From Acinetobacter nosocomialis NIPH 2119 (GTDB taxonomy: Bacteria > Pseudomonadota > Gammaproteobacteria > Pseudomonadales > Moraxellaceae), in contig NZ_KB849239.1 of assembly GCF_000368085.1 (NCBI RefSeq), positions 942,927 to 983,697 of the forward strand: a stretch of DNA of 40,771 bases, in the 5' to 3' direction. The notes beneath the pieces were generated by a model that saw only the letters and a list, made by a program, of their open reading frames with translations, ran no database searches and was not told where the DNA came from. The translations under genes and the position numbers were made by a program. Positions within the stretch are counted from its first letter, which is position 1. Each line of letters starts with the position of its first letter. This document shows positions 9,907 through 17,227 of this stretch, in pieces.

Positions 9907-12336
9907 ATGTCTGAGTCAGATTCTAAGTTTCATATCTTATTCAAAATATGGTGTTTTATTTTAGGTCTAGTTTTATTGGCTACCGGTGTTTTTTACATTG
10001 TAGGTGGTGGAAAACTAGTATCACTCGGCGGTTCTTGGTATTTCCTTATCTCAGGACTGTTTATAACCATTTCGGCAATTAGTATCTTCCGTAAAAAAGC
10101 ACTTGGTGTCTGGATTTTTGCAGTTGTTTTTATCGGTACGGTAATTTGGTCACTGATTGACGCTGGATGGGAATTTTGGCCGTTATTCTCGCGCTTAATG
10201 TTTCCTGCTGGTCTTTTTGCTGCGTTGTTATTTACCTTACCTTCAATTCGACGTTACCAATTTCAAAATGGTTCAGCATCTTCAGCATATGCTGTTGGTG
10301 GACTAGTTGTTGTTGGTATGTTGATTGCGCTTTACCAAATGTTTCAACCGCACCCGACAGTAGCAAGCTCAGGTCAAAAGCTACCTTTAGTGCCAGTTGA
10401 CCCTGCTAAAAAACAGGTGAATTGGGAAAATTATGGTAATGATTCTGGCGGTAGTCGTTTCGTTGCTCTCGATCAAATTAATCGAGATAACGTTCATAAG
10501 TTAAAAGAAGCATGGCGCTTTAGAACAGGTGATTTTACAACGGGTAGCGGTAATGGTGCTGAAGACCAAATGACCCCACTACAAGTTGGAAATAAAGTCT
10601 TTTTATGTACGCCGCATAACAATATTTTTGCAATAGATGCTGATTCGGGTAAACAGCTTTGGAAAGCTGAGGTGAACTCTAAAGCCGATGCTTGGGAGCG
10701 TTGCCGTGGTGTTGCATACTTTGATTCAACAAAAACGCTTGTACAACCAACTTTAGCTGGTGCAACTCCGGTCACTACTGTTGCGGCCAACACAGCATGT
10801 CCACGCCGTGTATATACCAATACTCCCGATGCTCGTTTAATTGCAGTCAATGCAGATACTGGTGAACGTTGTGCTGACTTTGGTGTGAATGGAACAGTTA
10901 ACCTGCTCGAAGGCTTAGGGGATGGAACAAAAGCTCCACGTTTTGAAGTGACTTCTGCACCAACGATAGCAGGTACTACTATTGTAGTCGGCAGCCGTAT
11001 CGCAGATAACGTGGCAGCAGATATGCCGGGTGGCGTAATCCGTGGTTATGATGTGATTACAGGTAAACTCCGCTGGGCATTTGACCCACGTAACCCTGAT
11101 CCTAACCATGTTCTAAAACCAGGTGAAACGTATAAACGTAGTTCGGCAAACTCTTGGGCCGCTATGTCGTATGACCCACAAATGAATACAGTGTTCTTAC
11201 CTATGGGGAGTTCATCTGTTGATATTTGGGGTGGTAACCGTAACCCTTTAGATCACAAATACAATACTTCTGTGTTGGCACTCGATGCGACAACGGGTAA
11301 AGAAAAGTGGGTATATCAAACTGTTCATAATGACTTATGGGACTTTGATTTACCAATGCAACCAAGTCTAGTCGACTTTCCATTAAAAGATGGTACGACT
11401 AAGCCAGCTGTTGTGATTGGAACTAAATCAGGCCAATTCTTTGTTCTTGACCGTGTAACTGGTAAACCACTTACTAAAGTGATTGAACAGCCAGTGAAAG
11501 CTGCGAATATTCCGGGTGAGCAATATAGTTTAACTCAACCACGTTCAGTTGAAATGCCTCAAATTGGTAATCAGACTTTAACTGAGTCAGATATGTGGGG
11601 TGCTACACCGTTTGATCAGCTCATGTGCCGTATTAACTTTAAGTCAATGCGTTACGAAGGTTTATTTACTGCACCGGGTACTGATGTTTCATTAAGTTTT
11701 CCTGGTTCTTTAGGTGGCATGAACTGGGGAAGTATTGCTTTTGACCCGACTCATCGTTACATGTTCGTAAACGACATGCGTCTTGGTTTATGGGTTCAAC
11801 TCATTAAACAAACCCCTGAAGATATTAAGATTCAGGCGAGTGGCGGTGAAAAAGTAAATACAGGTATGGGGGCTGTACCAATGAAAGGTACACCATATAA
11901 AGTAAATAAAAACCGCTTTATGTCTGCTTTAAGTATTCCATGTCAAAAACCACCATTTGGTACCATGACTGCAATTGATATGAAAACTCGTCAGGTTGCA
12001 TGGCAAGTACCACTTGGCACAGTTGAAGACACTGGACCTTTAGGTATTAAGATGGGCTTAAAAGCACCGATCGGTATGCCGACTATTGGTGGACCGATGG
12101 CAACTCAAGGTGGTTTAGTCTTCTTTGCTGCAACTCAAGATTACTACTTGCGTGCTTTTGATTCATCTACAGGTAAAGAGCTGTGGAAGTCACGTATGCC
12201 AGTAGGTAGCCAAGGTACACCAATCAGCTATGTCTCACCTAAAACAGGTAAACAGTATGTAGTGGTTACCGCGGGTGGTGCACGTCAGTCTCCAGACCAT
12301 GGTGATTATGTGATCGCATATAGTTTAGAGAAGTAA
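9907..12336 (+). CDS. quiA: PQQ-dependent quinate/shikimate dehydrogenase, membrane-bound
   Basis: Oxidises quinate and shikimate to 3-dehydroquinate and 3-dehydroshikimate at the periplasmic face of the inner membrane, passing electrons to ubiquinone. The protein has about five membrane segments in residues 1-135, a linker, and then an eight-bladed PQQ propeller (about residues 165-805). Propeller motifs include LWKAEVN, GERCADFG, WVYQTVHNDLWDFDLP and GKELWKSRMPVGSQGTP. This layout is that of membrane glucose and quinate dehydrogenases. A start at 9865 is possible, but 9907 follows GGAGTAGGATCT and gives 809 residues, the size I recall for ADP1 QuiA. It is last in the operon and is followed by a strong terminator. 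Confidence 0.95.
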   Translation: MSESDSKFHILFKIWCFILGLVLLATGVFYIVGGGKLVSLGGSWYFLISGLFITISAISIFRKKALGVWIFAVVFIGTVIWSLIDAGWEFWPLFSRLMFPAGLFAALLFTLPSIRRYQFQNGSASSAYAVGGLVVVGMLIALYQMFQPHPTVASSGQKLPLVPVDPAKKQVNWENYGNDSGGSRFVALDQINRDNVHKLKEAWRFRTGDFTTGSGNGAEDQMTPLQVGNKVFLCTPHNNIFAIDADSGKQLWKAEVNSKADAWERCRGVAYFDSTKTLVQPTLAGATPVTTVAANTACPRRVYTNTPDARLIAVNADTGERCADFGVNGTVNLLEGLGDGTKAPRFEVTSAPTIAGTTIVVGSRIADNVAADMPGGVIRGYDVITGKLRWAFDPRNPDPNHVLKPGETYKRSSANSWAAMSYDPQMNTVFLPMGSSSVDIWGGNRNPLDHKYNTSVLALDATTGKEKWVYQTVHNDLWDFDLPMQPSLVDFPLKDGTTKPAVVIGTKSGQFFVLDRVTGKPLTKVIEQPVKAANIPGEQYSLTQPRSVEMPQIGNQTLTESDMWGATPFDQLMCRINFKSMRYEGLFTAPGTDVSLSFPGSLGGMNWGSIAFDPTHRYMFVNDMRLGLWVQLIKQTPEDIKIQASGGEKVNTGMGAVPMKGTPYKVNKNRFMSALSIPCQKPPFGTMTAIDMKTRQVAWQVPLGTVEDTGPLGIKMGLKAPIGMPTIGGPMATQGGLVFFAATQDYYLRAFDSSTGKELWKSRMPVGSQGTPISYVSPKTGKQYVVVTAGGARQSPDHGDYVIAYSLEK

Positions 12337-12342
12337 TTAAAG

Positions 12343-12382
12343 AGGGCAAAAGGATAAATTTTCTTTTGCCCTTATTTTTTTT
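12343..12382 (+). terminator. Rho-independent terminator of the pca-qui operon
   Basis: A perfect 10-bp stem, AGGGCAAAAG (12343-12352) with CTTTTGCCCT (12363-12372), has a 10-base loop and is followed by a T-rich run to 12382. It sits 6 bases after the quiA stop. Confidence 0.92.
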
Positions 12383-12732
12383 AATATCTTTTTTCTATTA
12401 GAGTGTTTGCGGAAATTCTATAATTTTAGTGAGATAGCTTTACCAAATAGTAAAAAAGTGCTTGAAGTTATTGCTAAACTTAAAATATACCTATAAATGT
12501 TTTATTCTGAACGCTAGAGATAGCCGAACTATTAAGCATTTTTTATAATGTTTTACCTATAAATAAGATTAATAAGTTTATTAAGTTTTGTTTAACTTAA
12601 GATTGTGAATTTTAATTAAAAATAAACATTATTAGCTTTTTAGGCTTGAAAAACATGTTTTTTTTGTTGGAAAAACAAGCGTAAATATATACTTATATTA
12701 TATTTAAATAATGTATTGCATTACTATAGAAT

Positions 12733-12828
12733 GGTTGGCGCAGGTTATTACTACCCAGTAATAATTTGTATTTCAGGAATTTAAGCTTTAATTGGCTTAA
12801 GGCTCATCGAAAGATGGGCCTTTTTTTA
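12733..12828 (+). ncRNA. candidate small RNA with two hairpins and its own terminator
   Basis: Two perfect or near-perfect stems lie in an orphan intergenic stretch. The first pairs TTATTACT (12745-12752) with AGTAATAA (12757-12764) around a loop ACCC. The second is a 10-bp stem with one G-T wobble (12799-12808 with 12813-12822), closed by a GAAA tetraloop and followed directly by seven T. No reading frame precedes this terminator, and the quiA transcript already ends at 12382, so a separate short transcript is the simplest explanation. A possible -10 element TACTAT is at 12723-12728, with no clear -35. The 5' end is a guess. Confidence 0.55.
12799..12828 (+). terminator. orphan Rho-independent terminator with GAAA tetraloop
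   Basis: A 10-bp stem (AAGGCTCATC with GATGGGCCTT, one G-T pair) has the stable tetraloop GAAA and a run of seven T. It has no gene directly upstream on the + strand and is taken as the 3' end of the small-RNA candidate. Confidence 0.85.
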
Positions 12829-12862
12829 TGTGCTTTGTATTACAATTTCTTTATAAAATTAA

Positions 12863-12875
12863 AAATAGCCTAAGT
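12863..12875 (+). repeat. single upstream copy of 13-base motif AAATAGCCTAAGT
   Basis: The same 13-mer (last base C or T) occurs three more times at 15274-15358. This copy lies about 90 bases before the lipoprotein start. Function unknown. Confidence 0.75.
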
Positions 12876-12967
12876 CTTATTAAATAAAGATATGAAAAAT
12901 GAGTCTTTAATGACAATTTGGATCTGATTTGTTAGATTAAAGCCACTTGATAATAATAGGTGATGTA

Positions 12968-13435
12968 ATGAGATTTTTAGTTCTTGCAACTTTATCCGGT
13001 TTGGCTTTAATGGGTTGTGCTTCTGTTCAGCAAGCACCTAATACACAAGAAACCATTCGTTATGCTTCTAGTCCATGTTTCGGTGCATGTCCAATTTATT
13101 CAGTAGAAGTGGCGCCTACAGGCTTAATTCGTTTTGAAGGTAAACAATATACAAAAACACTTGGTGTTAAAGAAATCCAAGGTAGCGTAAAAGATTATCA
13201 AAAACTTGCTGATGAATTAAAAACTTATCGTCCACAAACAGGAACTCAATCTAAAACTGCGGGTTGCCAGCAAACTGCAACTGACATGTCTAGCTATTAC
13301 ATTACTTGGATTCAACCAAATGGTACAGAAACAAAATTAAGCCATTACACAGGTTGTATCTCTCCAGCAAATAATAGATTAAATAAAGTTATGGAAAAGT
13401 TACCTGAACAATTAGGCATTAAAGATCTAATTTAA
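12968..13435 (+). CDS. small outer-membrane lipoprotein, DUF6438-like
   Basis: A 155-residue protein with a lipoprotein signal peptide: MRFLVLATLSGLAL, then the lipobox LMGC with the lipidated Cys at residue 17. Ala follows Cys, so sorting to the outer membrane is expected. The mature part begins with the segment SSPCFGACPIYSVEV, typical of a DUF6438 domain (by recall), with further cysteines in AGCQQ and TGCIS that could form disulfides in the periplasm. An earlier ATG at 12947 is in frame but would add residues before the signal peptide, and AGGTGAT stands before 12968. It is monocistronic, with its own terminator. Function unknown. Confidence 0.8.
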   Translation: MRFLVLATLSGLALMGCASVQQAPNTQETIRYASSPCFGACPIYSVEVAPTGLIRFEGKQYTKTLGVKEIQGSVKDYQKLADELKTYRPQTGTQSKTAGCQQTATDMSSYYITWIQPNGTETKLSHYTGCISPANNRLNKVMEKLPEQLGIKDLI

Positions 13436-13439
13436 TGAT

Positions 13440-13466
13440 AAAAGCCCCAAAATCTTGGGGCTTTTT
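13440..13466 (+). terminator. Rho-independent terminator of the lipoprotein gene
   Basis: AAAGCCCCAA (13441-13450) pairs perfectly with TTGGGGCTTT (13455-13464) around the loop AATC, with a T-run behind it. It begins 4 bases after the stop codon. Confidence 0.93.
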
Positions 13467-13527
13467 CTTGTTAAGAAGAATTATAGACTTAAAAGTTTTA
13501 TATTAAGTATTTCTAAAAGAATCAGCG

Positions 13528-13533
13528 TATAAT
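13528..13533 (+). promoter_or_regulatory. probable -10 box of the sulfur operon promoter
   Basis: A perfect TATAAT lies 37 bases before the first YeeE gene. No good -35 is visible at the usual distance (a poor TTAAGT is at 13503), so an activator may be needed. Confidence 0.5.
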
Positions 13534-13570
13534 ACAGATTACAAAAACATATATTGTTAAGAGTAGCTAT

Positions 13571-13984
13571 ATGTCAAATATTGTCTATGCTTTTTTTGGT
13601 GGTTTATTACTCGGCATCGCAACAGTTGGATATTTATATATAAATGGTCGTATAGCCGGAATTAGTGGTTTGATGGCACAACTTATTAGACCAACTAAAG
13701 ATACTTTTAAAAGTTCTGCATTCTGGTTTATTGCAGGACTCGTAATTACGCCTTTCATATACAGTTATTTTTATCAGCCCGACATTGAAATTAAAGCCAA
13801 TTCATTTGCACTTATTCTGGCAGGGTTACTTGTTGGTTTTGGAACACGGCTAGGCTCTGGATGTACAAGTGGTCATGGTATTTGTGGTATGAGTCGGCTC
13901 TCAAAACGCTCAATAATAGCGACAGCAGTTTTTATGTTTGCTGGCATGTTAACCGTTTATATCATTCGCCATGTGTTGGGGTAA
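13571..13984 (+). CDS. YeeE/YedE-type sulfur-compound transporter half, first subunit
   Basis: A 137-residue inner-membrane protein with about four hydrophobic segments (FFGGLLLGIATVGYLYING, FWFIAGLVITPFIYSYF, FALILAGLLVGFGTRL, TAVFMFAGMLTVYII). It contains the family motif GSGCTSGHGICG at about residues 96-107, whose cysteines are thought to relay sulfur atoms in YeeE transporters. Full-length YeeE is longer; paired short genes like this one and its neighbour are common beside persulfide dioxygenases. It overlaps or abuts the next gene and forms an operon with it and the metallo-hydrolase. The likely role is movement of thiosulfate, sulfide or another reduced sulfur species; the substrate is not shown by the sequence. 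Confidence 0.85.
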   Translation: MSNIVYAFFGGLLLGIATVGYLYINGRIAGISGLMAQLIRPTKDTFKSSAFWFIAGLVITPFIYSYFYQPDIEIKANSFALILAGLLVGFGTRLGSGCTSGHGICGMSRLSKRSIIATAVFMFAGMLTVYIIRHVLG

Positions 13985-13988
13985 TCTT

Positions 13989-14402
13989 ATGAAAAATGTC
14001 TTTGCTTTTATATTTGGTGGTTTGTTTTCATTGGGGTTAATGATTTCTGGTATGTCTAACCCTGCAAAGGTTTTAGGGTTTCTAGATATTTTTGGGCAAT
14101 GGGATATTAGCTTAATGTTTGTGATGCTAGGTGCAATTGCTGTGGCATTTATTCCGTTTCAAAGGGCTATTAAAAAACCAAAAACGATTTTTAATGAACA
14201 AATTCAATTACCAACGAATACACAGATTGACCAAAGGTTAATTGTAGGCGCTTTTATTTTCGGTATAGGCTGGGGAATAGCAGGTATATGTCCAGCGCCT
14301 GCCTTAACTCTTGTTGGATTAGGACATTTTGAAGCACTTTATTTTATTGTCGCGATGTTAGTAGGAATGTTTATTTTCCGAATTTTAAATAAAGGAAATT
14401 AA
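13989..14402 (+). CDS. YeeE/YedE-type (DUF6691-like) membrane protein, second subunit
   Basis: A 137-residue membrane protein with about four hydrophobic segments and the family motif GICPAPALT near residue 102, which has one cysteine equivalent to the first half's motif. FGGLFSLGLMISGMSNPAKVLGFLDIFG at the N-terminus is typical of the second half of split YeeE pairs. An ATG at 13971 overlaps the preceding gene; 13989 is preferred because it starts cleanly at MKNVFAF and stands 4 bases past the first gene's stop. It probably pairs with the preceding protein to form one transporter. Confidence 0.83.
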   Translation: MKNVFAFIFGGLFSLGLMISGMSNPAKVLGFLDIFGQWDISLMFVMLGAIAVAFIPFQRAIKKPKTIFNEQIQLPTNTQIDQRLIVGAFIFGIGWGIAGICPAPALTLVGLGHFEALYFIVAMLVGMFIFRILNKGN

Positions 14403-14406
14403 AGAT

Positions 14407-15273
14407 ATGCAACAACCTCTAGTAAAAGATTTTTTTGATGAAAATACCAATACTTTTAGCTATGTTGTTGCGGATTTAGCGACTCGTCAATGCGCCATTA
14501 TTGATAGTGTGCTTGACTATGATCCCGCGTCGGCCACTACAAAAACGACTAATGCTGATTTAATTATTGATTATGTCTTGGCGCAAAACTTCAAAGTACA
14601 ATGGATTTTAGAAACCCATGTACATGCCGACCATATGACTGCGGCTCAATATTTAAAATCTAAATTGGGTGGTACAGTTGCGATTAGTCAAAAAATCTCA
14701 GTTGTACAAGAAACATTTTCGGCTATTTATAATTTTGATTTTAAGAAATTTAATGAAAATCAGCCCTTTGACTATTTATTTGAAGATTATGAACATTTCA
14801 AAATAGGGGAGATAGAAGCCTATAACATTCCTACACCAGGGCATACACCCGCTTGCTTAAGCTATGTGATCAGTGATGCTGTTTTTGTAGGTGATACTTT
14901 ATTCATGCCTGATTATGGTTCGGCCAGATGCGACTTTCCTAAAGGAAGTGCTGCTGCACTTTATGATTCGGTACAAAAACTTTACACACTTCCCGACGAT
15001 ATGCGTATGTTTTTATGTCATGACTATAAGCCCGAAGGTCGTGATGAATATGTCTGTCAAACTGATATAAAAACTCAAAAACAAAGCAATATCCATTTAA
15101 ATCGACGAGTTTCCAAAGATTCATTCATAAAAATGCGTCAGGAAAGAGATGCGACTTTGGCAATGCCAAAATTAATTCTGCCTTCAATTCAAATTAATAT
15201 GAACGGTGGAAATTTTCCGGAACCTGAAGCAAATGGTATCCGCTATTTAAAAATCCCATTTAATTACTTTTAG
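14407..15273 (+). CDS. blh: persulfide dioxygenase-like metallo-hydrolase (Blh/ETHE1 family)
   Basis: A 288-residue metallo-beta-lactamase-fold protein. The metal motif ETHVHADH has His71, His73, Asp75 and His76, followed by PTPGHTPACLSY and VGDTLFMPDYGSARCDFP. The ETHVHADHMTAA form and the GSARCDFP block are those of ETHE1/Blh persulfide dioxygenases, not of beta-lactamases. Such enzymes oxidise glutathione persulfide to sulfite and thiol, clearing sulfide. It starts 4 bases after the second YeeE gene, with the RBS AAAGGA. The same trio occurs in the BigR-controlled operon of Xylella and Agrobacterium, but no BigR gene is next to it here. Three copies of a 13-base motif follow directly after the stop codon. 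Confidence 0.85.
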   Translation: MQQPLVKDFFDENTNTFSYVVADLATRQCAIIDSVLDYDPASATTKTTNADLIIDYVLAQNFKVQWILETHVHADHMTAAQYLKSKLGGTVAISQKISVVQETFSAIYNFDFKKFNENQPFDYLFEDYEHFKIGEIEAYNIPTPGHTPACLSYVISDAVFVGDTLFMPDYGSARCDFPKGSAAALYDSVQKLYTLPDDMRMFLCHDYKPEGRDEYVCQTDIKTQKQSNIHLNRRVSKDSFIKMRQERDATLAMPKLILPSIQINMNGGNFPEPEANGIRYLKIPFNYF

Positions 15274-15358
15274 AAATAGCCTAAGCATTCATTCCGATCA
15301 TTTTAAGTTTACAAATAGCCTAAGCAAATAAGATTAATTTTATGAAAATAGCCTAAGT
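15274..15358 (+). repeat. three direct copies of AAATAGCCTAAGY between convergent genes
   Basis: Copies lie at 15274-15286, 15313-15325 and 15346-15358 (start-to-start 39 and 33 bases), all in the same orientation. The first directly abuts the blh stop codon. Spacers are AT-rich and unrelated. A fourth copy is at 12863-12875. No inverted-repeat structure is present, so this is not a terminator. The spacing and unit length do not fit a CRISPR array. Confidence 0.8.
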
Positions 15359-15363
15359 AAGAT

Positions 15364-16176
15364 TTAAAGGACTTGTCTTAAATCCCGCGCAGTCTCTTGC
15401 AATAGCGGCAGAATATGTTGAATTAAATATTCTTCAGTTGTTCTCATGGTTGGAGAGACAATATTTAAAGCAGCCACCACTTTAAAGTCTTGTCCATAAA
15501 TCGGTACGGCGAGCGCATGAACACCTAATTCGTGTTCTTCACGTGAATAACACCAATCTTGTTCTCGGATTTCTTTTAGTAACTCTAAAAATTTATCATT
15601 TTCGACATGCGTATATTTAGTTAAACGCTGAAGTGGATATTTTTGGAGCCAGTCCAATTGTTCTTCTTGGCTTAAATGTGCCAGTAAAATTTTACCCGCC
15701 GAGGTTGCATGAGCAGGTAAGCGGTTACCCAAGTGCAAACCATATGGATTTACACGGTCAGTTTGTTGGTGAGCAGCACTACGGGCAATAGTAATGGCTT
15801 CATAACCATCAAGTACCATCACCGAATAAATGAGAGAGGTTTGGTTAGTTAGAAGATTTAATAAAGGTTGAGATACTTTTGGAAGCTGAGCTGCACCTAA
15901 ATAAGCTCCTGAAAATTTAAGTACTTTTGGAGTTAAATAGTAATAGTGGCCATCTGACTCAAGATACCCTAAATATTCTAAAGTTAATAAGTGACGTCTT
16001 GCTGCTGCTCGGGTGAGTCCGGTTTTTTCAGCCGCCATAGAAATATTTAAACGATGTTGATTACTACTAAAGCTATCTAAAATCGCCATGCCTTTACCAA
16101 TGCCAGCAATGTAATCTTCATGACGAATCGTTTTTTTGTTGTCCTGATTCTGGATTATCCGTTCATCTTTACTCAT
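15364..16176 (-). CDS. IclR-family regulator, PobR/PcaU subgroup
   Basis: A 270-residue transcription factor with an N-terminal winged helix (about residues 25-85; GIGKGMAILDSF, then AAEKTGLTRAAARRHLLTLEYLGYL) and a C-terminal IclR effector domain. The latter contains LGNRLPAHATSAGKILLA and SREEHELGVHALAVPI. These blocks closely resemble PobR and PcaU, the IclR activators of p-hydroxybenzoate and protocatechuate catabolism in Acinetobacter. Neither pobA nor pcaI adjoins it here, so no symbol is given. It lies 42 bases downstream of the LysR gene on the same strand, with its own RBS (AAGGACC). It may control an aromatic operon nearby or elsewhere. Confidence 0.85.
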   Translation of the reverse strand: MSKDERIIQNQDNKKTIRHEDYIAGIGKGMAILDSFSSNQHRLNISMAAEKTGLTRAAARRHLLTLEYLGYLESDGHYYYLTPKVLKFSGAYLGAAQLPKVSQPLLNLLTNQTSLIYSVMVLDGYEAITIARSAAHQQTDRVNPYGLHLGNRLPAHATSAGKILLAHLSQEEQLDWLQKYPLQRLTKYTHVENDKFLELLKEIREQDWCYSREEHELGVHALAVPIYGQDFKVVAALNIVSPTMRTTEEYLIQHILPLLQETARDLRQVL

Positions 16177-16218
16177 TACTGGTCCTTGTACGATAGAAGC
16201 TTAGTAGATCAATTTGCT

Positions 16219-17139
16219 TTACTGAAAAAGTTTAATAATTTCATGTCGCAAAAATTGATGCCTTAAATTATCCCTCAAATCTTCATGCCAAAACATACCC
16301 ATTTTAATATTGGTCATCTCAAAAGGCAGAGAATGTAGGTGAATATCAGGGCTATAAGATAAATGCTGCAAAATCATACGAGGCATAGTGAGTATTGCGT
16401 CGGCTTGAGTTCCTAGAACTTGTAACGCCGTTGAATAATTTTGACAGCGCATAAATACATTTCTAGAGATTTTTTGGTATTGGTTTAAATAAATATCTTC
16501 AAGTAAAGCACCTGTACGGCGTGATGAAACACCAATGTGTCTACCACTAATGTAGCTAGATAAATCGACTTCTTTAAGTTGACTACAAATGATGAATTCA
16601 TCTGTGACCAGAAGATCAAAGGTAATTTTTGGAGACAAGTATTGTTCTAGGTCAATCACGAAATCGAGCTGTTGTGTAGCCAAGTCCGCCATAATATGTT
16701 TTCGATCTAGTTTCATACTGACAAACTGCAAATCTAAATTAAGATTTTGAAAATGTTGAGCCAATCTTGGAAGAATAATTGGCTCAATTTCGTCATGCAC
16801 GGCGATTTTTAAGTTTTTTAAGCTTGTTGGATCAAAGACATGTTTTTGCTGGCTAATATTTTGAATCGTTAAAAGTGCTTGCTTCACAGTTGGATAAATT
16901 TGTTCTGCAAAAGGCGTTGCAGACATTTTATTACCTACACGTATAAATACATCATCTTCAAGTTGCTGGCGTAAACGCTGCAAAGCATGACTTGCTGCCG
17001 ATTGTGTAATATTGAGACTACTGGCCGCATTTGAAATACTTTTTTGCTCATAAATCGCGATAAAAAGCGGATATAAATTGATATCAATTCGGTGAAAAAA
17101 ACTTAAGTCTAGACCATGTAGGTTATGAATATTATTCAT
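16219..17139 (-). CDS. LysR-family transcriptional regulator
   Basis: A 306-residue LysR protein. The N-terminal helix-turn-helix is at about residues 18-80 (IYEQKSISNAASSLNITQ, then SAASHALQRLRQQLEDDVFIR), followed by an effector-binding domain from about residue 105. The helix-turn-helix subtype recalls NodD/PcpR-like members. It is transcribed divergently from the acyl-CoA dehydrogenase operon across only 88 bases, the classic layout for a LysR regulator of its neighbour. No good ribosome binding site is seen before the ATG. The inducer is unknown; a CoA-pathway precursor is a guess. Confidence 0.88.
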   Translation of the reverse strand: MNNIHNLHGLDLSFFHRIDINLYPLFIAIYEQKSISNAASSLNITQSAASHALQRLRQQLEDDVFIRVGNKMSATPFAEQIYPTVKQALLTIQNISQQKHVFDPTSLKNLKIAVHDEIEPIILPRLAQHFQNLNLDLQFVSMKLDRKHIMADLATQQLDFVIDLEQYLSPKITFDLLVTDEFIICSQLKEVDLSSYISGRHIGVSSRRTGALLEDIYLNQYQKISRNVFMRCQNYSTALQVLGTQADAILTMPRMILQHLSYSPDIHLHSLPFEMTNIKMGMFWHEDLRDNLRHQFLRHEIIKLFQ

Positions 17140-17190
17140 GAGACATTATTTAATAAAATCATTTCATTCATATTAAGTTTCAAGTTATGT

Positions 17191-17219
17191 TGATGTAAAG
17201 ACCAGATAATGATGTAAAG
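17191..17219 (+). repeat. direct repeat TGATGTAAAG in the LysR/ACAD intergenic region
   Basis: Two exact copies of TGATGTAAAG lie at 17191-17200 and 17210-17219, 19 bases apart. They sit just upstream of the acyl-CoA dehydrogenase start, and the second copy runs into the RBS AAAGGA. It could be a regulator site or chance in AT-rich DNA. Confidence 0.45.
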
Positions 17220-17227
17220 GAAAAAGA

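Larger units (their letters stand above)
12383..12967. other. AT-rich intergenic region between quiA and the lipoprotein gene
   Basis: 585 bases, strongly AT-rich, with no convincing coding frame. It holds a small-RNA candidate (12733-12828), a copy of a 13-base motif (12863-12875) and a 14-base palindrome AAAAACATGTTTTT (12649-12662) of unknown meaning. The first 260 bases show nothing else I can name. Confidence 0.7.

Noticed and set aside
12649..12662. 14-base palindrome AAAAACATGTTTTT as an operator
   Set aside because: It is embedded in very AT-rich DNA and far from any start codon; such a palindrome of A and T runs can arise by chance.
14407..15273. Metallo-beta-lactamase resistance gene
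   Set aside because: The ETHVHADH and GSARCDFP blocks and the YeeE neighbours indicate a persulfide dioxygenase-like enzyme.
15274..15358. CRISPR-like array
   Set aside because: The repeat unit is only 13 bases, lacks dyad symmetry, has three copies with unequal AT-rich spacers, and no cas genes are near.
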